This document shows, one piece after another, positions 17,218-24,753 of a DNA stretch of 37,120 nt. Position numbers and translations under genes: made by a program. The stretch is from positions 1-37,120 of the forward strand of contig JBJTRI010000016.1 in assembly GCA_046076045.1 (NCBI GenBank). The letters run 5' to 3'. Source of the DNA: JAIOPA01 sp046076045. Lineage in GTDB: Bacteria; Eisenbacteria; RBG-16-71-46. The notes under the pieces were generated by a model. It searched no databases, was not told the origin of the DNA, and worked only from the letters and a program-made list of their open reading frames with translations. The number at the start of each line of letters is the position of its first letter. Within the stretch, counting starts at the first letter, position 1.

Positions 17218-17502
17218 TCAGGCCTTCACGTCGATGCGGCCGCCGAGCGGCGCCGGGACCGGGTCGCGACCGGCGCGCGCGGCATCGCGCGGGCCGTAGG
17301 TGAGCGCACCGAGTTCGTCGCGGCGCGAGAAGAACGCCTGCTCCTCGGGCGTGAGCAGGTCCCACAGGCTGGCGCCCTGCGAAGCGGCGCGCTCGGTCTC
17401 GGGCGCGGGCTTCGCCGCGGCGGGTGCTGCGGCCCCGGCGGTGCGGCCCGGCGTGGGCGCGGTGACCGGGTTCAGGTAGGGGTTCGAACGGGAGATGTGC
17501 AT
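17218..17502 (-). CDS. Small conserved-looking protein between flgC and fliE, function unknown
   Basis: I do not recognise this 94-residue product. The N-terminus is MHISRSNPYLNPV followed by an Ala/Pro-rich stretch (about 15-40). A compact hydrophobic block follows at 44-70: ASLWDLLTPEEQAFFSRRDE, then LGALTYGP. It is not a known rod, chaperone or export family by eye and has no signal peptide or membrane helix. GAGGA lies five bases before the ATG. It sits 11 bases after flgC and 3 bases before fliE, so it is cotranscribed with rod genes and is probably a cytoplasmic or exported flagellar accessory factor. Confidence 0.75.
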   Translation of the reverse strand: MHISRSNPYLNPVTAPTPGRTAGAAAPAAAKPAPETERAASQGASLWDLLTPEEQAFFSRRDELGALTYGPRDAARAGRDPVPAPLGGRIDVKA

Positions 17503-17513
17503 GAGGGTCCTCG

Positions 17514-17939
17514 TCAGATCTCGAGTGCGCGCCGGAGCATCGACTTGGCGGCCTGGAACACGGTGGCGTTGGCCTCGAACACGCGGCGCGCGACCATCAG
17601 GTCCACGAGCTCGGTGTTCACGTCCACGTTGGGGTAGGTCACGAACCCGTCGGCGTCCGCGTCGGGGTGGCCGGGGTCGTAGAGGCGACGGCCCGCGCGC
17701 GGGTCGGTGACCTCGCTCGCGGCCCCGGTGCCCTCGGCGACGTCGCCGTTCACGGTGACGACCTGACGCTGGTAGGGACCGCCGTCGGCGGTGCGCGTGG
17801 TCTCGACGTTGGCGAGGTTGCGCGAGATGACGTCGAGGAAGCGCTGCTGGACGCTCATGCCCGCGGCCGGCGTGGACAGCCCACTCATGAGCTGCCGCGT
17901 CGTGCGTGGGAGGACGGGGAAGCGGATGGGATCAGCCAC
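17514..17939 (-). CDS. flgC: FlgC, proximal rod protein
   Basis: FlgC is a proximal rod protein of the flagellum. The conserved N-terminal region GMSVQQRFLDVISRNLANVE is present, followed by TTRTADGGPY, and the C-terminal block PNVDVNTELVDLMVARRVFE is also present. The start is uncertain. A GTG at 17939 overlaps the flgB stop by 8 bases and gives 141 residues, the usual length; an ATG at 17888 gives 124 residues beginning MSGLSTPAAG. Neither has a strong ribosome-binding site. The longer form is listed because of coupling and length. Confidence 0.9.
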   Translation of the reverse strand: MADPIRFPVLPRTTRQLMSGLSTPAAGMSVQQRFLDVISRNLANVETTRTADGGPYQRQVVTVNGDVAEGTGAASEVTDPRAGRRLYDPGHPDADADGFVTYPNVDVNTELVDLMVARRVFEANATVFQAAKSMLRRALEI

Positions 17940-18231
17940 GCGTGTCCCGGATCGCGGTGCGCAGTCGGCCGTAGGCCTGCTGCAGCAGCTTCGCGTCCGC
18001 CTCGTAGCGGAGCTGGGTGTCGGCGAGCTCGGCCATGTCGCGCTGGAGGTCCGCCTCCTCGACGCGCTTCTGGCCGGCCTTGGCGAGGTCGGTGGCGAAG
18101 TCGGTACTACTGCTCGACGACAGAGCACCCGCGACACGACGCGCGATGGCCTTGTGCGTGGCCGAGGTCTCCTCGAGACCGGCACGCAGCGAGGACGTCA
18201 GCGACGTGTTGCCGAACAAGCCCTTGATCAT
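17932..18231 (-). CDS. flgB: FlgB, proximal rod protein (short, atypical)
   Basis: This is the first gene of the main flagellar transcript. The 99-residue product begins MIKGLFGNTS and ends with EADLQRDMAELADTQLRYEA then DAKLLQQAYGRLRTAIR, matching the FlgB C-terminal region. It is about 30 residues shorter than usual. In place of the rod-family NLANVNTPGY-type motif it reads IARRVAGALSSSSSTDFATD. GGAGG lies five bases before the ATG, a strong start. Position before flgC and the C-terminal match support FlgB; the missing motif makes it a divergent one. Confidence 0.83.
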   Translation of the reverse strand: MIKGLFGNTSLTSSLRAGLEETSATHKAIARRVAGALSSSSSTDFATDLAKAGQKRVEEADLQRDMAELADTQLRYEADAKLLQQAYGRLRTAIRDTRG

Positions 18232-18269
18232 GGCGACCTCCGTGGACGAGTGGACCCGGAGGGCACTAC

Positions 18270-18285
18270 TGCAAGCGCGGTGCCA
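18270..18285 (-). promoter_or_regulatory. Sigma-54 promoter of the flgB-flgE transcript
   Basis: The minus-strand sequence TGGCACCGCGCTTGCA is a perfect sigma-54 consensus (TGGCAC-N5-TTGCA). It lies 39 bases before the flgB ATG, predicting a leader of about 28 bases with the GGAGG site in it. Confidence 0.93.
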
Positions 18286-18748
18286 TGCCTGTGGGGCGCG
18301 CGGGCCGCGAGCGCAACCCGTTGCCGCCGTTCGAGTCGCACGTGCATCGCGCGGCGCGCGACACGCGCGGGTCGAGCACGACGGCAATCGCGACCGGAAG
18401 GAGATGCCGGACATCCGTTCCGGTCACGCGTCCATGTCACGCGCGTGCAGCGGGACGACGGCGACGAAGCGTGACGCCGCCCCACCTCGACGCCCGCACG
18501 ACGAGGCCCGCAGGAGTCGAGAAGCCCCTGGGTACTGCCATGGCTCGCACGGCTGCGCGTGGGCGACGCACCGCGGAGCGTGTCGCTGCGGAGCGGCACG
18601 GGACGAGTCCTCGCGAGAGCCCGGCTCGGCAAGGGCGGCGAGGACGGCAGGGGCAGCACCGGTGGGGCGGCGGGCGCTGGCGGTGGCCGGCCACGCCCTG
18701 CCTGCTCGCACGCGGCGTGCGCGCGGGCCGCGCGCCCCGGCATGGAAC
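18286..18748. other. Non-coding stretch upstream of the flgB promoter
   Basis: I see no convincing gene here: open frames on either strand are Arg/Ala/Pro-rich low-complexity readings without recognisable motifs. The stretch holds the ACCGGAA/TTCCGGT pair at 18393-18424. Nothing else could be assigned. Confidence 0.6.
18393..18424. promoter_or_regulatory. Candidate activator-binding site upstream of flgB
   Basis: ACCGGAA (18393-18399) and TTCCGGT (18418-18424) form an inverted pair with an 18-base spacer, 108-139 bases upstream of the flgB sigma-54 promoter. That is a typical distance for an NtrC-type enhancer. The same half-sites recur near the fliL and regulator promoters. Confidence 0.5.
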
Positions 18749-18779
18749 GAGCGCCCGGACCACGAGGGTCCGGGCGCTC
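18749..18779 (-). terminator. Hairpin terminator after the sigma-54 activator gene
   Basis: This is a perfect 13-base-pair stem (GAGCGCCCGGACC and its complement) with a 5-base loop, 39 bases after the regulator stop. The T tract on the minus strand is weak (CGTTCC). It separates the regulator transcript from flgB. Confidence 0.7.
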
Positions 18780-18817
18780 GGGATGGCGGCCGAGTGGATG
18801 GTCCCCGGCCGAACGGC

Positions 18818-20206
18818 TCAGGCGACGATCTTGAGCTTGTTGCGCAGCGTGCGCTCGCTGATCCCGAGCATGCGGGCGGCCTTCGTGCGGTGCCCGCCGG
18901 TGGCCTCGAGTGCGCGCTGGATGGTGATGCGCTCGAGCACGTCGAGGTTGAACGACGCCTCCTCGACACTCGGGCCCGCCGCGCGACTGGTGGTGGCCGC
19001 CGCTTGGGTGGGCGTCACCATGGCCGCAGCCGGGTGCCCCTCCCCTTCCGGCATCAGGAAGGAGTCGGAGGTCAGGCGGCCGTCGCGGCACAGGATGAGT
19101 GCGCGCTCGATGGCGTTGCCGAACTCGCGGATGTTGCCCGTCCAGCGGCGACGGCGCAGCACGTCGATGGCGTCGGCCGTGACGATCGGCGGCTTCACGC
19201 CGAGCTGGCCCGCCATCTTCTGGATGAAGTGCTCCGCGAGCTCGGGCAGGTCCTCGAGCCGGTCGCGCAGCGGCGGCGTGTGGATCGGCACCACGTGCAG
19301 GCGGAAGTACAGGTCACGGCGGAAGCGACCGGCCTCGACCTCGGCGCGCAGGTCGCGATTGGTGGTGGCGACGATGCGCACGTCCACCTTGATGGACTGG
19401 TTGCCGCCGACGCGCTCGAACTCCTGCTCCTGGATGGCGCGCAGCAGCTTGGCCTGCAGGTCGAGCCGCATCTCGGAGACCTCGTCGAGGAGCAGCGTGC
19501 CGCGATGCGCGCGCTCGAACGCACCCTGCGCGCGGGCGGTGGCGCCCGTGAAGGCCCCGCGCTCGTGGCCGAACAGCGTGCTCTCGATGAGCCCCTCGGG
19601 CAGCGCGGCGCAGTTCACGGTCACGAACGGCTGGTGCGCGCGCGGCGAGAGCTCGTGGATGGCGCGGGCGAACAGCTCCTTGCCCGTGCCCGACTCGCCC
19701 TCGAGCAGCACGGTGGCGCGGGTCGGCGCCACATTGCGCACCACGTCCATGACCGCGCGCAGCGCCGGGCTGCTGCCCACGATGGCGCGCGAGCCGCGCA
19801 GGCTCGAGATCTCGCGCTGGAAGTCGTCGTTGACGCGCCGCATGCGGTCGAGCTCGATCGCGTTGGTGACCGCGATGCGCACGGCCTCCGAGCGGAGCGG
19901 CTTGGTGAGGTAGTCCACCGCACCGTGACGGATGCTGGTCACCGCCTGCTCCACGCTGTGGTAGGACGACGTCATGATCACCGGGATGTCCTGCCCGTTG
20001 CGCTTGAGCGCGGTGAGCAGGTCGATGCCCGAACCGTCCGGCATCTGGTGGTCGGAGATGATGAGGTCGAACGCCTCGCGCGCGACCGCGCGGATCCCCT
20101 CGTCGAGGCTGGTGGCCAGGACCGCGCGATGGCCCATCGCGCGCAGGGCGTTCTCGAGCGTGGCGCTGACGGTGGGCTCGTCGTCGATGCAGAGGATGGT
20201 GGACAT
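18818..20206 (-). CDS. NtrC-family response regulator, sigma-54 activator of flagellar genes
   Basis: The 462-residue product has three domains. The N-terminal receiver (1-120) carries acidic residues IDDE (7-10), phosphoacceptor Asp52 in SDHQMPDG and Lys102 in LTKPL. The AAA+ domain (about 140-375) has Walker A GESGTGKE (170-177), the sigma-54 contact motif GAFTGA (217-222) and Walker B GTLLLDEV. The C-terminal Fis-type helix-turn-helix contains TKAARMLGISERTLRNKL. It is of the FlgR/FleR/FlrC type, but no partner histidine kinase is visible in the window. AAGGA precedes the ATG by 7 bases. Three sigma-54 promoters in the window, one its own, point to flagellar control with autoregulation. 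The exact orthology is inferred, so no symbol is given. Confidence 0.95.
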   Translation of the reverse strand: MSTILCIDDEPTVSATLENALRAMGHRAVLATSLDEGIRAVAREAFDLIISDHQMPDGSGIDLLTALKRNGQDIPVIMTSSYHSVEQAVTSIRHGAVDYLTKPLRSEAVRIAVTNAIELDRMRRVNDDFQREISSLRGSRAIVGSSPALRAVMDVVRNVAPTRATVLLEGESGTGKELFARAIHELSPRAHQPFVTVNCAALPEGLIESTLFGHERGAFTGATARAQGAFERAHRGTLLLDEVSEMRLDLQAKLLRAIQEQEFERVGGNQSIKVDVRIVATTNRDLRAEVEAGRFRRDLYFRLHVVPIHTPPLRDRLEDLPELAEHFIQKMAGQLGVKPPIVTADAIDVLRRRRWTGNIREFGNAIERALILCRDGRLTSDSFLMPEGEGHPAAAMVTPTQAAATTSRAAGPSVEEASFNLDVLERITIQRALEATGGHRTKAARMLGISERTLRNKLKIVA

Positions 20207-20335
20207 CGGGGATTCCTTCACGCTGATGGTGCGAGTCATCGCGGTCCGGAGGGACACGCCGGGGGTTGGGCGAGAGGTTCGGGTGCGATGTGCCGGAGAA
20301 CGGCAACGGCGGCCATCGCGACCGGAAACGCCTAC

Positions 20336-20351
20336 TGCAACCGGTGTGCCA
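20336..20351 (-). promoter_or_regulatory. Sigma-54 promoter of the activator gene
   Basis: The minus-strand sequence TGGCACACCGGTTGCA is a perfect sigma-54 consensus. It is 130 bases before the regulator ATG, giving a leader of about 120 bases. Its presence suggests the activator amplifies its own expression. Confidence 0.88.
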
Positions 20352-20354
20352 TCG

Positions 20355-20370
20355 CTTCCGGGACCGGAAG
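20355..20370. promoter_or_regulatory. Candidate operator: TTCCGG-GA-CCGGAA palindrome
   Basis: The sequence CTTCCGGGACCGGAAG lies directly upstream of the -24 element. Another ACCGGAA half-site is at 20321-20327, near the predicted transcription start, so half-sites bracket the promoter. This is consistent with autoregulation, which is inferred. Confidence 0.45.
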
Positions 20371-20790
20371 AGTGGTCCCATCCACCGCGGAGGATTCTGC
20401 CGAACGATACCCACCAATCGAGGTCGCGGACTTCGTTCGAAGCGATCGATCCAGCAGCGATCGGCGCCGCGACGAAGGCCATCGCGGGACTCACCCACCG
20501 TCCGAATCGCCAGCCGCGCATCGGGATGCGCGATGGGCCACGACCCTGCGTGAGTCCCGGTCGAGCACTGGGACGACCGCGATCGAACATCCACTTCGTT
20601 CGGTGACCGTTCGTAGTAGTGGAGCGGCGATCGAGGACTGCCACGAACGGAACGGACGACCGGATTCGGACATTTGGACATAAGCCAGAGGGGTGTCGTC
20701 TGACGGAATGTCTCGCCGGTCGCGCCTAGGGGGAGGCCGGCAAGAACGGCACTCACACCCACCACCCCGAACCCGTCCCTCGGGTCACCG
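20371..20790. other. Non-coding stretch upstream of the activator promoter
   Basis: No gene is supported on either strand. The stretch looks less GC-rich than the surrounding coding DNA and holds scattered CGATCG and CGAACG motifs but no recognised riboswitch or RNA. Confidence 0.5.
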
Positions 20791-20803
20791 GTGAACCATG
20801 GTG

Positions 20804-20970
20804 CGTGGAATGCCTTTGAGGCCGGGACGGCCGGGCACTCCACCCCGAGGTCGTTCCCGGTGCGTGGAAGATTGTTGAGACCCGGTCGTCCGGGCGCATC
20901 ACCCACGCAAGTCGTTGTCCCTGCGTCGGTGATCGGGCCGCCCCGACCCGCTAGGTCGTTGTCCCGGAGG
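20804..20970. repeat. Degenerate direct repeat, about 60-70 bp unit
   Basis: Units beginning GGTGCGTGGAA (about 20808 and 20859) or CTGCGTCGG (20921) each run to a GTCGTTSYCC-type motif (about 20850, 20911 and 20955). The three copies are imperfect. The array overlaps the MITE-like element at 20859-20995, so part of the element may derive from the repeat. Confidence 0.5.
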
Positions 20971-20995
20971 TCTCAACAATTTCCCGGCCACAAGG
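20859..20995 (-). mobile_element. MITE-like element, copy 1 (137 bp)
   Basis: The ends are inverted repeats containing AAGATTGTTGAG (20868-20879) and CTCAACAATTT (20972-20982). Read on the minus strand it begins CCTTGTGGCCGGGAAATTG and aligns with the element at 33513-33648: the first 45 and last 25 bases agree well, the middle poorly. It carries no open frame. The ends also match the sequence just before the transposase gene at the right of the window. No target-site duplication was evident. Confidence 0.65.
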
Positions 20996-21045
20996 TAAGG
21001 CACGACGCCGGCGGCCTGGACGGCTCCTCGGCCACAAGGGTGGCT

Positions 21046-22038
21046 TCAGTGGGCGGTGCGGACCACGCGCTGCTCGGCGACCCGAGGGCCCGCGACGAGG
21101 CGTGCGTGGTAGATCCCCGGAGCCAGCCCCCCCAGCACCGAACCCGCCAGTGCCAGTTCGTGCCGCCCTACCGTCACGACCCCGAAGTCCAGCGCCACCA
21201 CCCGCCGCCCCGCGGTGTCGAAGCACTCCAACCGAAGCTCGGCCGCTTCCGGCAGGTCGCAGTGGAGCGTGACCGCACCGCGGATCGGGTTCGGACCCAG
21301 CCGGAACCCCAGCGCGAGCGGGACCGGCACCGACGGACGGGGCCGGAGGGCGTCGCGGATGGCCGCGGCTACGAGCGAAGTGGCACGCGTCAACCGCTCG
21401 ACCCGCAGTCGCTCCACCATGGCGGCATCCCCCGACCGCACCGCCCCATCCAGGGCATCCCGCATCGCGGCGGTCGCGATGGCCAGCTGCTCGGGAGCGT
21501 CCTTGCCCCACGGCTGGGACTCGACCCGCACGGAGTCGAGTGCACGCACGTCGAGCGCATCGCAGAACCACGCCCGTGCTCCGCGCGGCTCGGCGTCGGT
21601 GACGCCCCCCACGCGGTAGGGGTCGGCGAGGTCGGCGCCCAGACGGGCGAGTCGCACCGCGGCGCGTGCCATGGCCGCCCGGTCGAGCGTGGCGCGCGCC
21701 GAACGCAGGTCCTCGAGCGCGCGTGCGAACGACGCGATCGCCCCCGCGTCGTCGGGATCGGGCGCGGTCACCACGCCCTCGCCCGAGACCCGCAAACGGC
21801 AGCGCCGCAGCGCCTCGTCGGCCTCGGGGTCCTGTTCGGCCACGGCCTCGGCGGTCACCTGCGCGCGCGCGAGGTCCGGTGCGGCGAAGAACGCCTGTGC
21901 GTCGCGCGGAAGCGAGCGCAGCGCGCGCGCGAGCACCACCCGCTGGGCCTCGGGCGCATACGCCAGAGCGGACCCGGCGGGCATGAGCACGACGGCCAGC
22001 AGGAGGACGAGCAGGATGTGGAAACGGCGGTCGGGCAA
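21046..22038 (-). CDS. Secreted protein with C-terminal FlgD-Ig/T9SS-tail-like domain
   Basis: The 330-residue product starts at a TTG, the first available start after an in-frame stop. It has a signal peptide (charged MPDRRF, hydrophobic 7-25, ALA end). The middle (30-240) is helical and Ala/Arg-rich, with GADLADPYRVGG; this faintly recalls zinc-dependent phospholipase/P1-nuclease-like proteins, but metal-binding histidines are absent, so I do not assign it. The C-terminal 85 residues, beginning LGPNPIRGAVTLHCDLPEAA, form a beta domain with FDTAGRRV and APGIYHARLVAG. This is the PNP...G.Y..R pattern of FlgD-Ig-like or type IX sorting tails. It follows the EPS operon in the same direction. 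Confidence 0.8.
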   Translation of the reverse strand: MPDRRFHILLVLLLAVVLMPAGSALAYAPEAQRVVLARALRSLPRDAQAFFAAPDLARAQVTAEAVAEQDPEADEALRRCRLRVSGEGVVTAPDPDDAGAIASFARALEDLRSARATLDRAAMARAAVRLARLGADLADPYRVGGVTDAEPRGARAWFCDALDVRALDSVRVESQPWGKDAPEQLAIATAAMRDALDGAVRSGDAAMVERLRVERLTRATSLVAAAIRDALRPRPSVPVPLALGFRLGPNPIRGAVTLHCDLPEAAELRLECFDTAGRRVVALDFGVVTVGRHELALAGSVLGGLAPGIYHARLVAGPRVAEQRVVRTAH

Positions 22039-22135
22039 TCCGCTGGCCGACGGCTCGCGCTCACGTGCGCTTCACCGGGGGCCGGGCTGGGCGTTCCCCC
22101 CTCGAGTCGCGAGGAGGGCTCTTGTAATAGGAGGT

Positions 22136-22161
22136 CCCCGGGGCGTGCGTGCGCACCGGGG
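22136..22161 (-). terminator. Possible hairpin after the EPS operon
   Basis: CCCCGG and CCGGGG arms enclose a smaller GTGCG/CGCAC stem between the EPS operon end and the secreted-protein gene. There is no T tract, so termination here is uncertain. Confidence 0.3.
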
Positions 22162-22233
22162 GCGAGACGCGGGGGAACCCGGAGTGTGAGGGGTCACGGC
22201 CCCGCACTCAAGCCCGGATTGCGGCCCCGAGTC

Positions 22234-23610
22234 CTATTCCCGCGGCTGCGGCGAGGCGCCGCGCCGGGTGTCCCGGTAGCACAGGGCCACCGCCAGGAGT
22301 GCCAGGAACAGCTTGAACTGCCCCCCGTACACCGTGGACTCGACCTGGTTGTGCGCGAGCATGCCCGCCCATGCCGCCAGCAGCCCGGCGGCCATGGCGC
22401 GCTCGGCCGGGTCGGCCGCCCGCCGCCAGCGCCGCCAGCCCGCGACGAGGGGCAGCAGCATGAAACCCATGGCCAGCACGGTGCCGGGGAGCCCGACCTC
22501 GGCCAGCAGTCCCAACACCAACTGGTGGGGCACGGTGTCGGTGCCGCGCAGCTGGTGCGAGGCGACCGAGAAGTTGTTGAGCCCGATCCCGGTGAGCGAG
22601 TGCTCGGTGAAGGAGCGCCACCCCAGCCGGTAGAGGTCGAGACGCTCGCTCATGGAGTAGTCGATCGCCGAGGTCTGCAGGCGGTACTCCATGACCTCAC
22701 GCAGCGGACCGGCCACGAACGCGAACACCAGCAACCCCACGAGCACCGCGAACAGCAGCGCCGCGCGGCGCGTGCCACGCCCGCCCAACGCGAACACGGG
22801 CAGTGCGGTGACCACCAAGGCCAGCATCGCCCCCTTCGAGGCCGACAGTGCGAGGCCGACGCCGCACAGCACGGCCGCGCAGCCCCAGACCCACCCCTCG
22901 CGTCGAGTCCGCGACGAGAGCGCGGCCCCGATCGCGAGCGGCAGCGCGAGGATGAGGAAGCCCGCGAGGTAGTTCGACCGTCCCCACGGCAGGTCCACCT
23001 GCTTCATGAGCACGGCGAGCACGGGGCCCGCCGGGTGGGTCGCGGTCGCCACCATCATGCCCAACGCGATCGCCACCGCGGCCGCCACGAGCGCACCGAC
23101 CACGAACCGGACCCGCGTCGCATCGCGCACCCACGCGGTCGCGGCCGCGGCGACCACCGCCGCGACGAACCACTCCTTGAGTTCGGCGATCGCGGTCAGC
23201 GGGTCGATCGCGGCGATCGTGCCCACCACGGCCCACGCGATGAACAACGCCAACCATGCGACCAGTCGGGTGCGTGGCACCTCGATCACACCCACCCCGC
23301 GCACCACCGCGAACATCACGCCCGCCAGCGCGACGACGTCGGCCACGAGGATGCGCCCGCTCTGGCCACCGGCGCCGACCGCACCCATCTGGCCGGCGAG
23401 CACCGAGAGCGGCAACGCGGCGAACCACAGCCCCTCGGGCCCGAACCGTCGCCAGCCCCGGGCCGCGATCGCGGCACCGACCACCGCAGCGCCCAGCACC
23501 GCGAGCACGAACGACGGCGAGCGCGCGAGCCCGATGGCCGCGGCTACAGCGACCGGAGCGGCCAACGCGAGCGCGTACGGAACACGCGTGCGCACCGCGG
23601 CCGCCCTCAC
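22234..23610 (-). CDS. O-antigen ligase/polymerase-like membrane protein
   Basis: The 458-residue product has about 11 hydrophobic segments and the Wzy_C/O-antigen-ligase pattern. A large periplasmic loop (about residues 305-375) contains the family-like segment SERLDLYRLGWRSFTEHSLT, then GIGLNNFSVASHQL and VPHQLVLGLLAEVGLPGTVL. The His in HSLTGIGLNNF and HQLVL correspond to conserved sites in WaaL/Wzy proteins. It probably polymerises or ligates the EPS repeat unit at the periplasmic face. The GTG start overlaps the stop of the upstream glycosyltransferase (GTGA). It is the last gene of the EPS operon. Confidence 0.88.
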   Translation of the reverse strand: MRAAAVRTRVPYALALAAPVAVAAAIGLARSPSFVLAVLGAAVVGAAIAARGWRRFGPEGLWFAALPLSVLAGQMGAVGAGGQSGRILVADVVALAGVMFAVVRGVGVIEVPRTRLVAWLALFIAWAVVGTIAAIDPLTAIAELKEWFVAAVVAAAATAWVRDATRVRFVVGALVAAAVAIALGMMVATATHPAGPVLAVLMKQVDLPWGRSNYLAGFLILALPLAIGAALSSRTRREGWVWGCAAVLCGVGLALSASKGAMLALVVTALPVFALGGRGTRRAALLFAVLVGLLVFAFVAGPLREVMEYRLQTSAIDYSMSERLDLYRLGWRSFTEHSLTGIGLNNFSVASHQLRGTDTVPHQLVLGLLAEVGLPGTVLAMGFMLLPLVAGWRRWRRAADPAERAMAAGLLAAWAGMLAHNQVESTVYGGQFKLFLALLAVALCYRDTRRGASPQPRE

Positions 23611-24749
23611 GCCGCCTCCGCGATGTGGACCGAACCCCCGCCCAGCACCTCGCCGTAGAGGCCTGCGAGTGCGTCGCGCATGGCGTCGGTCGAGAAGCGG
23701 TTCGCCTGCGCGAGGCCCGCCTCGGCGAGTCGCGAGCACTCCTGCGGCGAGCGCGCCGCGCGCACGAGCGCATCGGTCCATGCCGCGCGCGTGTTGGGCA
23801 CCAGCCAGCCCGCCTCGCCGCGCGCGAGCACCTCGGGGATGCCGCCGACGGGAGCCCCCGCCACCGGGATACCCGAGGCCATCGCCTCGACGAGCGCGAG
23901 CCCCAGCCCTTCGCTGCGGGACGGGGCCGCGAACAGGTCGAACGCCGCGAGGTACGGACGCACGTCGCTCTGCTCGCCCACGAACCGCACACGCGTGTGC
24001 AGGCCGAGTTCGTGCGAGCGCGTCACGAGCCGGTCGCGCTCGGAGCCCTCGCCCACGATGAGCAACTCCAGCCCCGGCACGCGGTGGATCGCCTCGGACG
24101 CGGCGTCGAGCAGCAGGTCGAGCCCCTTGCGCGGGTCGAGCCGCGCGACCACGCCGACCACGAACGTGCCGGCGCGGTAGCCCAGCACCTCGCGCGCGGC
24201 CTCGCGCATGGTGCGGACCTGCGCGAACCCCGACAGGTCCACGCCGTTCCACAGCACGCGCGTGCGGGCCGCGAGCACAGGGTCCACGCCCGCCATGGCC
24301 TCCCGCACCGCCTCGCTCACCGCGACGACGCGGTCGGCACGGTGGAGCGCGAGGCGTGCGAGCAGGCGCACCGGATGGTTCCGGCGCTGCTCCCAGTCGG
24401 ACAGGTTGTGACAGGTCGCCACGAACGCGGGCGCACCCGCGAACGGCAGGGCCGCCGCACTCGCGATCGTGGCGCGCGCGACGTGCGCGTGCACGAGGTC
24501 GGGGGCGAACCCGCGCAGCCAGCCCGCCAGCCCCACGACACCCGGACGGCGCACGGGCACGCGGCGCGGCAGACGATGGTCCCAACCGGCCGCGGGCTTG
24601 AGCTCGAGACTCGCGACCTCGACCTCCCACTCGCGCGGATCCAGACACGCCGCCTGCTCCACCGCCGCACGCTGCGCGCCGCCCGCGCCGAGGTCGTTGA
24701 TCACGACCGCGATGCGACGGCGGCGGGTGGCGAGCGGGGCGTGGGTCAT
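23607..24749 (-). CDS. GT4-family glycosyltransferase
   Basis: The 380-residue product is a GT-B retaining glycosyltransferase of EPS assembly. The N-terminal domain has VVINDLGAGGAQRA and HAHVARATIA. The C-terminal domain has VGVVARLDPRKGLDLLLDA, LIVGEGSERDRL, the EX7E-type region APSRSEGLGLALVEAMASGI, and PVGGIPEVL. The ATG at 24749 follows the WecA-like gene by 4 bases; a further in-frame start upstream would run 68 bases into that gene. Donor and acceptor sugars cannot be read from sequence. Confidence 0.93.
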   Translation of the reverse strand: MTHAPLATRRRRIAVVINDLGAGGAQRAAVEQAACLDPREWEVEVASLELKPAAGWDHRLPRRVPVRRPGVVGLAGWLRGFAPDLVHAHVARATIASAAALPFAGAPAFVATCHNLSDWEQRRNHPVRLLARLALHRADRVVAVSEAVREAMAGVDPVLAARTRVLWNGVDLSGFAQVRTMREAAREVLGYRAGTFVVGVVARLDPRKGLDLLLDAASEAIHRVPGLELLIVGEGSERDRLVTRSHELGLHTRVRFVGEQSDVRPYLAAFDLFAAPSRSEGLGLALVEAMASGIPVAGAPVGGIPEVLARGEAGWLVPNTRAAWTDALVRAARSPQECSRLAEAGLAQANRFSTDAMRDALAGLYGEVLGGGSVHIAEAA

Positions 24750-24753
24750 GGGA

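Noticed and set aside
1..18285. Virulence-type (injectisome) type III secretion system
   Set aside because: Rod, hook, hook cap, FliM/FliG and FliL proteins are flagellar-specific, and no secretin or needle genes are present.
20804..20995. Possible CRISPR-like repeat array
   Set aside because: Only three imperfect units of about 60-70 bp with no constant repeat/spacer division and no cas genes nearby.
22039..22233. Small gene or riboswitch between the EPS operon and the secreted-protein gene
   Set aside because: No start with a ribosome-binding site and no recognised riboswitch core; only weak hairpins are visible.
20791..23658. 955-codon plus-strand open frame
   Set aside because: Arg/His/Gly-rich antisense shadow of the secreted-protein and ligase genes, with no domains; the opposite strand carries recognisable proteins.
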